NCBI RefSeq assembly: GCF_000615805.1
Contig: NZ_BAMJ01000019.1
Span: 1 to 44,823, forward strand
Direction of reading: 5' to 3'
From: Latilactobacillus fuchuensis DSM 14340 = JCM 11249
GTDB lineage: Bacteria; Bacillota; Bacilli; Lactobacillales; Lactobacillaceae
Length of the DNA stretch: 44,823 nt
Below, piece by piece: positions 1-9,934 of the stretch. The stretch's first letter is position 1; every line of letters starts with the position of its first letter. Both the position numbers and the translations under genes were made by a program. The notes below the pieces were generated by a model. That model was given only the letters and a program-made list of their open reading frames with translations. It did not search any database and was not told the DNA's origin.

Positions 1-13
1 GAAACCGTTTTAT

Positions 14-42
14 TTGTTTGTCTGCCGGATATTATATATAAT
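14..42 (+). promoter_or_regulatory. hpf promoter
   Basis: A -35 TTGTTT (14-19) and a -10 TATAAT (37-42) are separated by 17 bp. The transcript would carry a leader of about 75 nt before the hpf start, including a hairpin (85-94 pairing with 100-109, loop ACAGT) that ends just before the AGGGGAG ribosome binding site. Confidence 0.7.
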
Positions 43-126
43 GAGTTTAGTAACAAAAGCCTTGGCCATTTTTAACAGTCGAGGACAAGTATCCACAGTG
101 GATATTTGTGAAAGGGGAGAAGTCAT

Positions 127-672
127 ATGCTAAGTTTTAATGTTCGTGGAGAAAATATCGAGGTTACAGAAGCCATTCGTAATTATGTTGAGAAGAAAAT
201 CAGCAAACTTGAGAAATATTTCGACAAGTCGGCTACTGCAACTGCCCATGTTAATTTGAAAGTCTACCCAGATAAAACCGCTAAGGTCGAAGTCACCATT
301 CCATTACCTTATCTCGTACTAAGAGCTGAAGAAACCTCATCAGATATGTACGGTAGTATTGATCTTGTGACCGATAAACTAGAACGTCAGATTCGTAAAT
401 TTAAAACTAAGATTAACCGTAAATCACGTGAACGGGGCATTAAAGATATCGAATTAGTTGTCCCAGAGGCAGAAATTTTACCAGAAGATTCAATGCAAGT
501 GGTTCGGACAAAACGTCTTTCATTGAAACCAATGGATAGTGAAGAAGCGATATTACAAATGAATATGTTGGGCCATCAATTCTTTATCTTTGAAGATTCA
601 GAAACCAACGGAACAAGCATTGTTTATAAGCGTCAAGACGGACGCTATGGTTTGATTGAAACTGACGAATAA
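127..672 (+). CDS. hpf: Ribosome hibernation promoting factor, long form
   Basis: This 181-residue protein is a long-type HPF (also called YfiA/YvyD/RaiA-like). The N-terminal ~100 residues form the ribosome-binding domain (start MLSFNVRGENIEVTEAIR, basic stretch near 88-105) and the C-terminal ~60 residues (from about 122, with HQFFIFEDSETNG) form the dimerisation tail that joins two 70S ribosomes into inactive 100S particles. The ATG at 127 follows an AGGGGAG site at 114-120. It has its own promoter and a strong terminator, so it is monocistronic. Location directly before secA is usual in Firmicutes. Expression in stationary phase or stress is known for the family; nothing in the sequence proves that here. 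Confidence 0.95.
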   Translation: MLSFNVRGENIEVTEAIRNYVEKKISKLEKYFDKSATATAHVNLKVYPDKTAKVEVTIPLPYLVLRAEETSSDMYGSIDLVTDKLERQIRKFKTKINRKSRERGIKDIELVVPEAEILPEDSMQVVRTKRLSLKPMDSEEAILQMNMLGHQFFIFEDSETNGTSIVYKRQDGRYGLIETDE

Positions 673-685
673 TTAATTTATTCGT

Positions 686-723
686 AAACGTTTGGACATG
701 ATTATTGTCCAAACGTTTTTTTT
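686..723 (+). terminator. hpf intrinsic terminator
   Basis: AAACGTTTGGACA (686-698) pairs with TGTCCAAACGTTT (706-718), a 13-bp stem with a short loop, followed by a T run to 723. The remainder of the gap to secA (724-903) holds a weak TAGAAT -10 candidate at 817-822 without a convincing -35. Confidence 0.9.
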
Positions 724-903
724 AGCTTAATTAAAAATAAACAACAATATTAACTATTAATCGAAGGGTTGGCCATTTGTGGCTCTGACGGGGTTTTATT
801 TGATTGTAATAAATGTTAGAATGAATTGTTAAGAACCACGATTAGCACCATAATTTAGATTAAAAATGACTGATTAAGATTTCTAGAGGAGAATTATAAA
901 TCG

Positions 904-3267
904 ATGGCAAACTTTCTAAAAACATGGGTAGAAAGCGATAAACGCGAAGTTACCCGCATGGGCAAAATTGCCGATAAGGTACAACAATACGAAGATGAAT
1001 ACAGCAATTTATCAGATGAAGCATTGCAAGCAAAAACACCTGAATTTAAAACCAGAGTTGCAAATGGCGAAACGTTAGATGATCTTTTACCAGAGGCTTT
1101 TGCGGTCGCTCGTGAAGGCGCTAAGCGTGTCTTGGGCTTATTCCCATTCCGCGTTCAAATTATTGGTGGGATTACGTTACACGAAGGTAATATTGCCGAA
1201 ATGAAAACGGGTGAAGGGAAAACCTTGACGGCTACAATGCCCGTTTATTTAAACGCATTGGCTGGTAAAGGGGTTCACGTTGTCACGGTCAATGAATACT
1301 TATCAAGTCGTGATGCGACTGAAATGGGTGAATTATATAATTGGCTCGGTTTATCAGTTGGCTTAAACTTAAATGCTAAAACCGCTGAAGAAAAACGGGA
1401 TGCTTATAATTCCGATATTACGTATTCAACCAATAGTGAACTCGGGTTTGATTATTTACGGGATAACATGGTGGTTTACAAAGAAGAAATGGTACAACGT
1501 CCCTTAAACTTTGCAATCGTCGATGAAGTCGATTCAATTTTAATTGATGAAGCGCGGACACCATTGATTATTTCGGGACAAGCTGAAAAATCAACTGCAC
1601 TTTACGTGCGTGCTGATCGTTTCGTCAAGACCTTAAAAGAAGAGACCGATTATAAGATTGATTGGCCAACTAAAACAATTAGTTTAACTGAAGAGGGTAT
1701 CGGAAAAGCCGAAGAAAACTTTGGCTTAGATAACTTATACGATACTGAAAACACGGCGTTAACGCATCATTTGGACGAATCGTTACGGGCTAACTTTATC
1801 ATGTTGAAAGACATTGATTATGTGGTTCAAGACGGTGAAGTCTTAATCGTCGATCAATTTACAGGTCGGGTCATGGATGGCCGTCGTTATTCAGATGGGT
1901 TACATCAAGCAATCGAAGCCAAAGAAGGCGTTGAGATTCAAGATGAAACTAAAACCATGGCCAACATTACCTACCAAAATTATTTCAGAATGTACAATAA
2001 ACTTTCTGGGATGACTGGGACGGCTAAGACCGAAGAAGAAGAATTCCGCGAAATTTACAATATGGAAGTTATCTCAATTCCAACCAATAAACCAATTGCG
2101 CGTTTGGATAAACCGGATGTGTTGTACCCAACACTTGAAAGTAAGTTCAATGCAGTCGTTGAAGACATTAAAGAACGTTATACTAAAGGCCAACCAATCT
2201 TGGTCGGGACAGTGGCTGTTGAATCATCAGAATTATTGTCACGCTTATTGGATGAAAATAACGTCCCCCATGCTGTCTTGAATGCGAAAAACCATTTTAA
2301 AGAAGCTGAAATTATTATGAATGCCGGTCAACGCGGTGCCGTAACGATTGCCACCAATATGGCGGGTCGTGGGACCGATATTAAATTAGGACCTGGTGTT
2401 GTTGAATTAGGTGGCCTTTCTGTCATTGGGACTGAACGTCATGAATCACGCCGGATTGATAATCAATTACGGGGTCGTTCAGGTCGTCAAGGGGACCAAG
2501 GGGTGACGCAATTCTATATGTCACTTGAAGATGATTTGATGAAACGTTTTGGTTCAGAACGTATCAAAGCATTCTTGGACCGGATGAAGATTTCAGATGA
2601 CGATGCCGTTATCCAAAGTAGTATGATTACCCGCCAAGTCGAAGCCGCTCAAAAACGGGTCGAAGGGAATAACTACGATACCCGGAAACAAACCTTGCAA
2701 TATGATGATGTGATGCGTGAACAACGTGAAGTCATCTATAAACAACGGATGCAAGTCATCATGGCTGAAGAAGATTTGAAATCAGTCATTATGCCAATGA
2801 TTTCACGGACCGTTAAACGAATCGTGCAATTACACACCCAAGGTGAAATGGTGGACTGGAAATTAGAAGCCATCCATGATTTTGCAACGACTTCGATGGT
2901 CAGTGAAGAACAATTACCATTAGAAAAATTACAAGGCAAAGATGCTGCAGAAATTGAATCATTATTGATGGACTTTGCTGAAAAGAATTACGCCACGAAA
3001 CAAAAACAATTGTCTGATACGGATCAGATGCTAGAATTTGAAAAAGTGGTTATTTTACGAGTAGTTGATGAACGTTGGACCGATCATATCGATGCCATGG
3101 ATCAATTACGTAATTCAATCGGGTTACGGGGCTACGGTCAAATGAACCCATTGGTTGAATATCAAGAAGAAGGCTACAGAATGTTTGAAGAGATGATTAG
3201 TAGTATCGATTATGATACGACGCGTCTATTCATGAAGGCTGAAATTCGCCAAAATATTCGTCGCTAA
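904..3267 (+). CDS. secA: Preprotein translocase ATPase SecA
   Basis: SecA drives export of unfolded preproteins through SecYEG. The 787-residue product has the Walker A motif TGEGKT near residues 102-107, the [15 protein letters not shown] motor segment near 208-222, and the helicase motif [15 protein letters not shown] with [11 protein letters not shown] further on. The family can end in a C-terminal zinc-binding tail; this one ends in RQNIRR with no Cys cluster, so it is a tail-less form, as in several lactobacilli. The ATG at 904 lies a rather long 12 nt after GAGGAG. It sits between hpf and prfB, the standard Firmicutes order. Confidence 0.98.
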   Translation: MANFLKTWVESDKREVTRMGKIADKVQQYEDEYSNLSDEALQAKTPEFKTRVANGETLDDLLPEAFAVAREGAKRVLGLFPFRVQIIGGITLHEGNIAEMKTGEGKTLTATMPVYLNALAGKGVHVVTVNEYLSSRDATEMGELYNWLGLSVGLNLNAKTAEEKRDAYNSDITYSTNSELGFDYLRDNMVVYKEEMVQRPLNFAIVDEVDSILIDEARTPLIISGQAEKSTALYVRADRFVKTLKEETDYKIDWPTKTISLTEEGIGKAEENFGLDNLYDTENTALTHHLDESLRANFIMLKDIDYVVQDGEVLIVDQFTGRVMDGRRYSDGLHQAIEAKEGVEIQDETKTMANITYQNYFRMYNKLSGMTGTAKTEEEEFREIYNMEVISIPTNKPIARLDKPDVLYPTLESKFNAVVEDIKERYTKGQPILVGTVAVESSELLSRLLDENNVPHAVLNAKNHFKEAEIIMNAGQRGAVTIATNMAGRGTDIKLGPGVVELGGLSVIGTERHESRRIDNQLRGRSGRQGDQGVTQFYMSLEDDLMKRFGSERIKAFLDRMKISDDDAVIQSSMITRQVEAAQKRVEGNNYDTRKQTLQYDDVMREQREVIYKQRMQVIMAEEDLKSVIMPMISRTVKRIVQLHTQGEMVDWKLEAIHDFATTSMVSEEQLPLEKLQGKDAAEIESLLMDFAEKNYATKQKQLSDTDQMLEFEKVVILRVVDERWTDHIDAMDQLRNSIGLRGYGQMNPLVEYQEEGYRMFEEMISSIDYDTTRLFMKAEIRQNIRR

Positions 3268-3273
3268 TTTAGG

Positions 3274-3310
3274 AAATGGCCGGGGTAGTTCGTTATCTGG
3301 GCCATTTTTT
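3274..3310 (+). terminator. secA terminator or attenuator before prfB
   Basis: AAATGGCC (3274-3281) pairs with GGCCATTT, followed by a run of T residues to 3310. It lies in the 75-bp gap between secA and prfB, so it would set how much transcription enters prfB. Confidence 0.65.
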
Positions 3311-3342
3311 AATGGCATTAAATCGTGAAGGGGTCTTATCAA

Positions 3343-4459
3343 ATGGAATTAAGTGTCGCTAAACATCAACTAGAAAATATTGAACAAAAAATTACGCATT
3401 TTAGGGGGTCGCTTTGACTTAGAAGGCCTGCAAGAAAGCATCGCGCAAAATGAAGCGCAAATGGCAGAACCTGATTTCTGGAACCACCAAAAAGCAGCCC
3501 AAGTCGTGATTGACCAAAATAACGCGTTAAAAGCACAATATGATTCATTTAACCAATTAAAAGCGCAATACGAGGACCTCAGTGTGGCCTTAGAGTTGTT
3601 GCAAGAAGAACCGGATGCAGAGATGCAAGTTAGTTTTGAAGCCGATCTCGCAGTGCTTAACGCGCAGATGCAACAGTATGAACTCGGCCAATTATTGTCG
3701 GGCGAATATGATGGCAATAATGCGATTGTCGAACTACATCCGGGTGCTGGTGGCACGGAATCCCAAGATTGGGGATCCATGTTGCTACGGATGTATCTGC
3801 GTTGGGCCGATTCACACGGGTTTACGGTCGAAACGGAAGATTACCAAGCCGGTGAAGAAGCCGGTATTAAGAGTGTCACGTTGATGATTAAAGGCCATAA
3901 CGCATACGGTTTGTTACGTTCCGAAAAAGGTGTACACCGTCTAGTTCGAATCTCACCATTTGATTCAGCAGGTCGGCGTCATACGTCATTTTGTTCGGTC
4001 GATGTGATGCCTGAATTGGATGGCTCAATTGATATCGAAGTCCGGACTGAAGATTTACGGGTCGACGTCTTTCGTTCAAGTGGTGCTGGTGGTCAACATA
4101 TTAATAAGACCTCTTCAGCTGTCCGTTTAACCCATTTGCCAACCGGTATTGTGGTTAGCTCGCAGGCGCAACGTTCACAATTGCAGAACCGTGAAACGGC
4201 GATGGGGATGTTGAAAGCTAAACTATATCAACGCGAACAAGAAGAACAAGCGAAGAAAGCGGCCGCGATTAAGGGTGAACAACTCGAAATTGGTTGGGGT
4301 TCACAGATTCGTTCGTACGTCTTCCATCCCTATACAATGGTCAAAGATCACCGGACTAATTATGAAACGGGTAATGGGCAAGCGGTGATGGACGGTGATT
4401 TAGATCCATTTATGGATGCTTATTTACAATGGCAACTCAGCCAACGTAATCCGGATTAG
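3343..4459 (+). CDS. prfB: Peptide chain release factor 2, programmed +1 frameshift
   Basis: RF2 ends translation at UGA and UAA. The zero frame begins at ATG 3343 ([20 protein letters not shown]) and meets an in-frame TGA at 3415-3417 after 24 codons. The context is the classical RF2 autoregulatory site: internal Shine-Dalgarno-like AGGGGG at 3403-3408 and slippery CTT TGA C. Reading resumes at 3416 and runs to 4459, giving about 371 residues. The downstream part holds the stop-codon recognition tripeptide SPF (in [13 protein letters not shown]) and the catalytic GGQ ([11 protein letters not shown]). Low RF2 favours the shift, so the gene regulates itself. A caller that ignores the shift would start too late, at 3380. 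Confidence 0.97.
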
Positions 4460-4516
4460 TTGCAAAGAAATTGACATGTAATTGTAATCAAATTGTGATT
4501 ATTCGGTTATTAAGCA

Positions 4517-4525
4517 TGCTATAAT
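4517..4525 (+). promoter_or_regulatory. ftsEX promoter, extended -10
   Basis: TGCTATAAT is an extended -10 element (TGn-TATAAT) in the 127-bp gap between prfB and ftsE. No good -35 lies 17 bp upstream. A perfect TTGACA at 4471-4476 is too far away to pair with it. Confidence 0.55.
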
Positions 4526-4586
4526 ATAATAGATTGTGATTTCCACAGTAGAAATTAATTGACAAATATTAAAGGAGTGTCCCCCA

Positions 4587-5273
4587 GTGATTCAAATGAC
4601 GCATGTGTCAAAGAAATACGCAAACGGTGTGACGGCGATTAAAGATTTATCAGTAACCATTGAACCCGGCGAATTTACTTACATTGTCGGCCCAAGTGGT
4701 GCGGGTAAATCAACATTCATTAAGATGCTGTACCATCAGTTAAGAGCAACTAGCGGTGAAATTAGTGTCGCCGGTTTCGATTTGATTGCTATGAAGGATC
4801 GTGATGTTCCCTATCTTCGTCGGAAGATGGGTGTCGTTTTCCAAGATTTCAAATTACTACCACGTCTAACGGTTTTTGAAAATATTGCTTACGCCATGGA
4901 AGTAATTGAAGTGGAACCTCAAGAAATTAAAGAACGGGTTCTAGAAGTGCTTGAAATGGTCGGCCTAAAGGGTGAAATTCGACGTTTTCCGAATGAATTA
5001 TCTGGTGGGGAACAACAACGGGTAGCCGTTGCTCGCGCCATCGTCAACCGGCCAGAAGTCTTGATTGCCGATGAACCAACCGGTAATTTAGATCCCGAAA
5101 CATCAGAAGGCATTATGGATATCTTAGAAGCCATCAACAAAAAAGGGACCATTGTCTTAATGGCAACCCACAATAAACAAATGGTCAATGAACGGACGCA
5201 TCGGGTGCTTGCAATCGAAGATGGTCGTTTAGTTCGTGATGAAAAAGAAGGTGAATATGGCTATGAAGACTAG
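4587..5273 (+). CDS. ftsE: Cell division ATP-binding protein FtsE
   Basis: FtsE is the ABC ATPase partner of FtsX; the pair activates peptidoglycan hydrolases during elongation or division. In the 228-residue product the Walker A GPSGAGKST, the ABC signature LSGGEQQR and Walker B VLIADEP are all intact, and a Q-loop (VFQDFKLL) is visible. The start is GTG at 4587, 9 nt after AAAGGAG. The 3' end overlaps the beginning of ftsX by about 11 bp, which implies translational coupling. Confidence 0.96.
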   Translation: MIQMTHVSKKYANGVTAIKDLSVTIEPGEFTYIVGPSGAGKSTFIKMLYHQLRATSGEISVAGFDLIAMKDRDVPYLRRKMGVVFQDFKLLPRLTVFENIAYAMEVIEVEPQEIKERVLEVLEMVGLKGEIRRFPNELSGGEQQRVAVARAIVNRPEVLIADEPTGNLDPETSEGIMDILEAINKKGTIVLMATHNKQMVNERTHRVLAIEDGRLVRDEKEGEYGYED

Positions 5274-6150
5274 AACAATTAAGCGCCATTTAGATGATAG
5301 TTTTAAAAGTTTAAGACGAAATGGTTGGATGTCAGTTGCCGCAGTTAGTGCCGTAACAGTGACATTATTATTGGTCGGGATTTTCTTCGCCATGATTTTC
5401 AACTTCAATAAGATTTCTAAAGATATTGAAAATGACGTTCACGTTCGGGTCATGATTGAACGTGGTACGACAACGAAACAAAAAGATCAATTGCAAAAGA
5501 AACTTGAAAAGATGGCTTCCGTTAAAGACGTGACCTATTCAAGTCGTAAAAAAGAATTAAATAAAGTAGTTGGCAGTTACGGTCAATCATTCAAGATGTT
5601 CACCGGTGACGACAATCCATTGTACGATGTCTATACGGTTAGCACGACTAAACCAACACAAACAATTAAAGTTGCTAAGAAAGCGAAACAGTTAAAACAC
5701 GTTTACGATGCGACTTATGGTGGCAATAACGCGAAGAAACTCTTTAGCGTCATGTCTGGTGTTCGTCGTTGGGGGATTGGTTTTACAATTCTCTTATTGT
5801 TTGTCGCAGTCTTCTTAATCTCCAATACGATTCGGATCACGATTTTGTCACGACGTGATGAAATTGGAATTATGCGCTTGGTTGGGGCAACTAACAGTTA
5901 TATTCGCTGGCCTTTCCTTTTGGAAGGGGCTTGGACTGGTTTGTTAGGGGTCGTTATTCCGATTCTAGTGGTCGATATTGGTTACGGTTGGGTTTACCGG
6001 CATATGGCGATCAGCATGGCTTCAGCCGGCTATTCGTTGTTGAAACCAGGGATGTTCCTATTTGAACTTGATTTGACGATGGCTGTGATTGGGATTGTGA
6101 TTGGGGCCTTAGGTTCTGTCATCTCAATGCGTCGATTCCTTAAAATTTAG
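5263..6150 (+). CDS. ftsX: Cell division protein FtsX
   Basis: FtsX is the membrane partner of FtsE. The sequence shows an N-terminal transmembrane helix (about 28-50), an extracellular domain rich in Lys and Thr (about 50-165), then three more helices with the FtsX-family segment ISNTIRITILSRRDEIGIMRLVGATNSYIRWPF split across helix 2 and its cytoplasmic loop. The ATG at 5263 (MKTRTIKRH) suits family alignments; ATG 5257 (MAMKT) is also possible, and a longer in-frame start at 5236 lies deep inside ftsE and is unlikely. It would be transcribed with ftsE. Confidence 0.95.
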   Translation: MKTRTIKRHLDDSFKSLRRNGWMSVAAVSAVTVTLLLVGIFFAMIFNFNKISKDIENDVHVRVMIERGTTTKQKDQLQKKLEKMASVKDVTYSSRKKELNKVVGSYGQSFKMFTGDDNPLYDVYTVSTTKPTQTIKVAKKAKQLKHVYDATYGGNNAKKLFSVMSGVRRWGIGFTILLLFVAVFLISNTIRITILSRRDEIGIMRLVGATNSYIRWPFLLEGAWTGLLGVVIPILVVDIGYGWVYRHMAISMASAGYSLLKPGMFLFELDLTMAVIGIVIGALGSVISMRRFLKI

Positions 6151-6167
6151 ATTATATAGTTAATATG

Positions 6168-6211
6168 ATAGCGTCGTATCCTAGGTTAGGGATGTGACGC
6201 TATTTGTTTTT
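6168..6211 (+). terminator. ftsEX terminator
   Basis: ATAGCGTC (6168-6175) pairs with GACGCTAT (6196-6203), with additional inner pairing (TATCC with GGGAT), followed by TTGTTTTT. Confidence 0.8.
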
Positions 6212-6255
6212 AATACGAAGATTTCAGCGAGCACTAGGCAGTTAAGGGGGCAAAA

Positions 6256-6264
6256 TGCTATACT
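6256..6264 (+). promoter_or_regulatory. Extended -10 promoter before the PDZ protein
   Basis: TGCTATACT is an extended -10 motif, 56 bp before the next start codon and downstream of the ftsEX terminator. No clear -35 accompanies it. Confidence 0.5.
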
Positions 6265-6319
6265 AATGAAGAATAGCAACTTAAATGGCACCAAATGACC
6301 GGTTGGAGGTTTAGAGGGT

Positions 6320-7456
6320 ATGGAGACACTAAGTGAAATTGGATGGGTATTACTCACATCGCCGTTGTTATGGTTGACGATTATCATGGCGATTGGCTTG
6401 GCCCGCTATCGGGTGCGTGCCGAACGACGTGTATTCAGAATGGCGATTAATCCGCGGTGGTCGGAAGTCCGTTATTTCATAGGGCATGGTTTATTAGCGG
6501 GATTAGGGATTAGTTGTGTCACGCTGTTATTGGGAGTGGCGGTTAATCTAGAATGGTGGTTAGTCTATCAGATTATTGCCATTATCGCCTTGATGGGTAT
6601 CAGTCATCGCTTAAACGCCACGACAATTTTATTGGTGAGTGCGGTGGTTTATTGGGGATTGCCACTGATTTGGCCCCAATACCAATCAGCCGATACCAAT
6701 CAATTATTAGCCGAATTATTAATCGTCATCGGCTTGGTTGCTTTTGCCACCGGTTGGTTACAAAGAAAAGACGCCGGCAAACTGACGACCCCCAACGTGA
6801 TTGAGAGTCAACGGGGCCGGTTGACGGCAATTTTTACCAGTCGGCAAGTTTATTTAGCCCCCGTCTTCTTTCTCGTCCCAGGGACTTTGAATTTACCAGA
6901 TTGGACTTTCTGGCCGGTTTTACATATTGGACAAACGACTTATAGCATTGTGATTTTGCCGTTATTATTGGGTTTTTCGTTTAAAGCGGTCCAAGTCTTA
7001 ATGTCTGTTTTAGTCCAACGTTCGGTTAAACGCCAAATCCAATTGGGCGTGCTGAGTCTCATATTAGGCCTAATCAGTGTCGTCGTACCGCAGTTTGCAA
7101 TCTGGGCCGTCATGATTGCATTGTTAGGTGGTTTTGTTTTACAATGGCGTTTAGGTAAACTAAAAGCAGGTGAAAAACGGTTATATTTCACCAAACCGTA
7201 TCAAGGCGTTCGGGTTTTAGGGGTTCAAACAGCAACCCCCGCTGCTAAAATGCAATTGACGGTTGGTGATGTGATTGTTGAATGTAATGGGTTACCGGTT
7301 TCAAATAACGAAAATTTTTATCAAGCAATTCAAAGTCAACCAACCTATTGTCATTTGAAGGTTCAAGACTTGCAAGGTGAGTACCGAATTACGGAGAGTG
7401 CGGTCTTTGCAGATGCGCCACACGAATTAGGTGTTATTTTATTCCCAGAGAATTAA
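6320..7456 (+). CDS. Polytopic membrane protein with C-terminal PDZ domain, MinJ-like
   Basis: The 378-residue protein has about seven or eight hydrophobic helices over residues 8-275 and a soluble C-terminal PDZ domain (about 285-365; KPYQGVRVLGVQTATPAAKM, GDVIVECNG). In Bacillus subtilis the PDZ membrane protein MinJ lies close to ftsEX and links DivIVA to the Min system; the same architecture and neighbourhood here support a MinJ-like division-site topology role, by inference. The start ATG at 6320 follows GGAGG at 6305-6309. It is followed after 20 bp by phoP and may read through into it. Confidence 0.75.
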   Translation: METLSEIGWVLLTSPLLWLTIIMAIGLARYRVRAERRVFRMAINPRWSEVRYFIGHGLLAGLGISCVTLLLGVAVNLEWWLVYQIIAIIALMGISHRLNATTILLVSAVVYWGLPLIWPQYQSADTNQLLAELLIVIGLVAFATGWLQRKDAGKLTTPNVIESQRGRLTAIFTSRQVYLAPVFFLVPGTLNLPDWTFWPVLHIGQTTYSIVILPLLLGFSFKAVQVLMSVLVQRSVKRQIQLGVLSLILGLISVVVPQFAIWAVMIALLGGFVLQWRLGKLKAGEKRLYFTKPYQGVRVLGVQTATPAAKMQLTVGDVIVECNGLPVSNNENFYQAIQSQPTYCHLKVQDLQGEYRITESAVFADAPHELGVILFPEN

Positions 7457-7476
7457 GTAGATAAAGGGTGGACTTG

Positions 7477-8184
7477 ATGAAAAATATTTTAGTCGTAGAT
7501 GATGAACCGGCAATCTTGACGTTATTAAGATATAATTTGGAACAAGAGCATTTTAAGGTGATGACGGCAACCGACGGCGCAATGGCCCTCGAGATGGCGT
7601 TGCAACAACCGTTTGATTTCATTATTTTGGATTTAATGTTACCTAAATTAGATGGGATTGCCGTCACCAAAAAGATTCGGGAAGCCAAACTAGCGACCCC
7701 AATTATGATTTTGACGGCCAAAGATAGCGAAACGGACAAGATTGTTGGCCTAGAAATTGGTGCTGATGATTACGTCACTAAACCGTTTAGCCCCCGGGAA
7801 ATTATCGCGCGGATTCGGGCGATTGAACGGCGGACGCAAACTACCGCGCAACCGACCGATGAACCAGTTGCGACTATTTTACAAGTTGGCACTTTAACGG
7901 TCGATGAAACCGAAGTGATTGCCAAAAAGAATAATCATAAATTACATTTAACCCCGAAAGAATTTGAATTATTGGCGTATTTTATGCACCGAGTCAATAA
8001 GGTTCAAAGTCGGGAGAAGCTTTTAAATGCGGTTTGGGGGTTCGATTATCCAGCAGAAACGCGCATGGTCGATATTCAAGTCAGTCATTTACGTGAAAAA
8101 ATAGAAGATGATCCGCGCCATCCCGGTTACTTAAAAACAGTCCGTGGTTTTGGTTATCAATTGGAGGATCCCAACCATGACTAA
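7477..8184 (+). CDS. phoP: Response regulator PhoP, OmpR family
   Basis: The receiver domain shows acidic residues 8-9, phospho-acceptor Asp52 (FIILDLMLPKLDG) and the conserved Thr/Lys positions (ILTAKD, VTKPFS). The C-terminal winged helix (from about 135) has LTPKEFELLAYF and RMVDIQVSHLREKIEDDP, typical of OmpR/PhoB proteins. The likely start is ATG 7477, 5 nt after AAAGGGTGG; a GTG at 7468 lies inside that binding site and is rejected. It overlaps phoR by 8 bp. The pst operon and Pho box directly downstream indicate phosphate control, which is why PhoP is preferred to other OmpR regulators. Confidence 0.9.
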   Translation: MKNILVVDDEPAILTLLRYNLEQEHFKVMTATDGAMALEMALQQPFDFIILDLMLPKLDGIAVTKKIREAKLATPIMILTAKDSETDKIVGLEIGADDYVTKPFSPREIIARIRAIERRTQTTAQPTDEPVATILQVGTLTVDETEVIAKKNNHKLHLTPKEFELLAYFMHRVNKVQSREKLLNAVWGFDYPAETRMVDIQVSHLREKIEDDPRHPGYLKTVRGFGYQLEDPNHD

Positions 8185-9841
8185 GCATGATCAAATCAGA
8201 TTTTACAGAATAGCCACGATTTTAGTGGCTATTTACATAGCTTTAATGATGACGTTTAATTCGGTAGTCAAACGCCAACAAATGACCACTTTAGCGGCAC
8301 GAGGGGCGGATTATGCCCTGTTACATAAACAACCAGATTTTCAGGCCCAAAAATGGTTGGTTCAAAACCAGTTAGAAGTGGTGACGGAACAATCTGCACA
8401 AAAAACAAAACTGCAAAAAACTGCCAATGACATTTTAAATCGGGAGCGATCGACCGAGGATACCCAAATGGTTCAAAAAGTCAGTGGGCAATCTTACCTA
8501 TTCTACCGGTATCAAACTAAAAAGACGGCCTTTGTCCTAGTGACCGCACAACACCGCTTTTGGCAGACTTGGCCCACTTTTGCGTTGACGTTGACGAGTT
8601 TGTATCTCATCATTTGCGGTTTAATCTTATTGAAGTTTTGGCAACATCGACGCCGATTTGCAACGCATTTGAAAATTCTGGTGGCCAATATTCACCATAT
8701 CCGACATGAGGAGTTACCAGAACCGATTATTTTCCAGCGAGACGCCTCGTTATATGTTTTAGCGGACGAGATTAATAAATTAAACGGTGATATGCGCCAT
8801 ATGCGCCAAAAAATTGCGATTCAACAGGGCAGTTTTGACCGGTTAATCGACCATCTGCCGGTTGGCGTCATGGTGATTAATGAAGCGCGGCAGGTCGTCT
8901 TACACAACGAAGCGATTGGCGAACTGTTAGAAACGCAGATTGAGGATCGGAAACACCCGTATATTGATGATATTAAAACGTATGAATTAACGCGGATGAT
9001 TGAACATACTTTCAGACATCGGCGTAGCCATCATCAAGAGATTCAATTGATTCAAAACCAGGAACGGTTTGTTGACGCGAACGTGGTCCAACTGAATACC
9101 GTTAAGTCTAAATTTCAAGCGTTGGTCATCCTGTACGATTTAACCGATATCCGGCGGGTTGAACAGATGCAACTCGATTTTGTCAGCAATGTGAGTCATG
9201 AATTTAAAACACCGGTGACCGCGATTACTGGTTTTGCGGAGACCTTGTTAGCGGGGGCCAAGGATGACCCAGCCACCTTACAACAATTTTTGCAGATTAT
9301 TTATGACGAAAGTACGCGTCTAACGGCGTTGATTCAGGATATTTTAGCGTTGTCGCATTTAGATCAAAAAGAACAGATTAAGGCGCAACCGCTATTGATT
9401 AAACCAGTGATTGAACAAAACCTATTATTGCTCCAACAAAAGATTCAGAAAAAAGCGTTACACGTCTCGGTTGAAATACCGGCCGATTTACAAATTCGGA
9501 TTCAGAAAATGAAATTTAACCAGATTATGAAGAATTTAATCGCGAACGGCATTACGTACAATAAACCAGCCGGTTCGCTCGTGATTACTGCTGAACAAAA
9601 TGCCATGCAGCAAATTGAGATTCGGGTGGTCGATTCTGGTCAGGGGATTCCGAGTGATTTACAAGATCGAATCTTTGAACGCTTCTACCGAGTCGATCAA
9701 GCTCGTGCGACCCATAAGAGTGGGACCGGTTTAGGGTTAGCGATTGCCAAAGAACTAACGGAAAGTCTAGGCGGTCAGTTGACGGTTGAAAGCCAACTAG
9801 GCGTCGGTAGTGAATTTATTTTAACGTTACCCAATCAGTGA
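8177..9841 (+). CDS. phoR: Phosphate sensor histidine kinase PhoR
   Basis: The 554-residue product has a transmembrane helix at about 10-28, an extracytoplasmic loop, a second helix at about 130-155, a HAMP/PAS-like linker, then HisKA (FVSNVSHEFKTPVTAITGF, His near 341) and HATPase motifs (NLIANGITYNK N-box, VVDSGQGIP, FERFYRVDQ, GTGLGLAIAKEL). It would autophosphorylate and transfer phosphate to PhoP. The start ATG 8177 lies 10 nt after GGAGG (8162-8166), overlapping the phoP stop; the earlier in-frame start at 8144 is inside phoP and has no binding site. Confidence 0.9.
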   Translation: MTKHDQIRFYRIATILVAIYIALMMTFNSVVKRQQMTTLAARGADYALLHKQPDFQAQKWLVQNQLEVVTEQSAQKTKLQKTANDILNRERSTEDTQMVQKVSGQSYLFYRYQTKKTAFVLVTAQHRFWQTWPTFALTLTSLYLIICGLILLKFWQHRRRFATHLKILVANIHHIRHEELPEPIIFQRDASLYVLADEINKLNGDMRHMRQKIAIQQGSFDRLIDHLPVGVMVINEARQVVLHNEAIGELLETQIEDRKHPYIDDIKTYELTRMIEHTFRHRRSHHQEIQLIQNQERFVDANVVQLNTVKSKFQALVILYDLTDIRRVEQMQLDFVSNVSHEFKTPVTAITGFAETLLAGAKDDPATLQQFLQIIYDESTRLTALIQDILALSHLDQKEQIKAQPLLIKPVIEQNLLLLQQKIQKKALHVSVEIPADLQIRIQKMKFNQIMKNLIANGITYNKPAGSLVITAEQNAMQQIEIRVVDSGQGIPSDLQDRIFERFYRVDQARATHKSGTGLGLAIAKELTESLGGQLTVESQLGVGSEFILTLPNQ

Positions 9842-9895
9842 TTTACACAAAATTTACATTGAGCGGTATTAGATTTTACAATCATTTTTTATAAT
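9842..9895 (+). promoter_or_regulatory. Pho box and -10 of the pst operon
   Basis: TTTACA occurs at 9842, 9853 and 9875, so the copies are 11 and 22 bp apart; a degenerate copy would fall at 9864. This matches the 11-bp periodic direct repeats bound by PhoP in Bacillus (TT-ACA type). A perfect TATAAT follows at 9890-9895 with no good -35, as expected for an activator-dependent promoter. Confidence 0.8.
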
Positions 9896-9934
9896 AAAGA
9901 TATCGATGTTTTAAATGGAATTCGTGGAGGATTT

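Noticed and set aside
3370-3780. Reverse-strand open frames over prfB
   Set aside because: They have no ribosome binding site or recognisable domain and are shadows of prfB codon structure.
4471-4476. TTGACA as the -35 of ftsE
   Set aside because: The nearest TATAAT is more than 40 bp away; the extended -10 at 4517 is a better promoter candidate.
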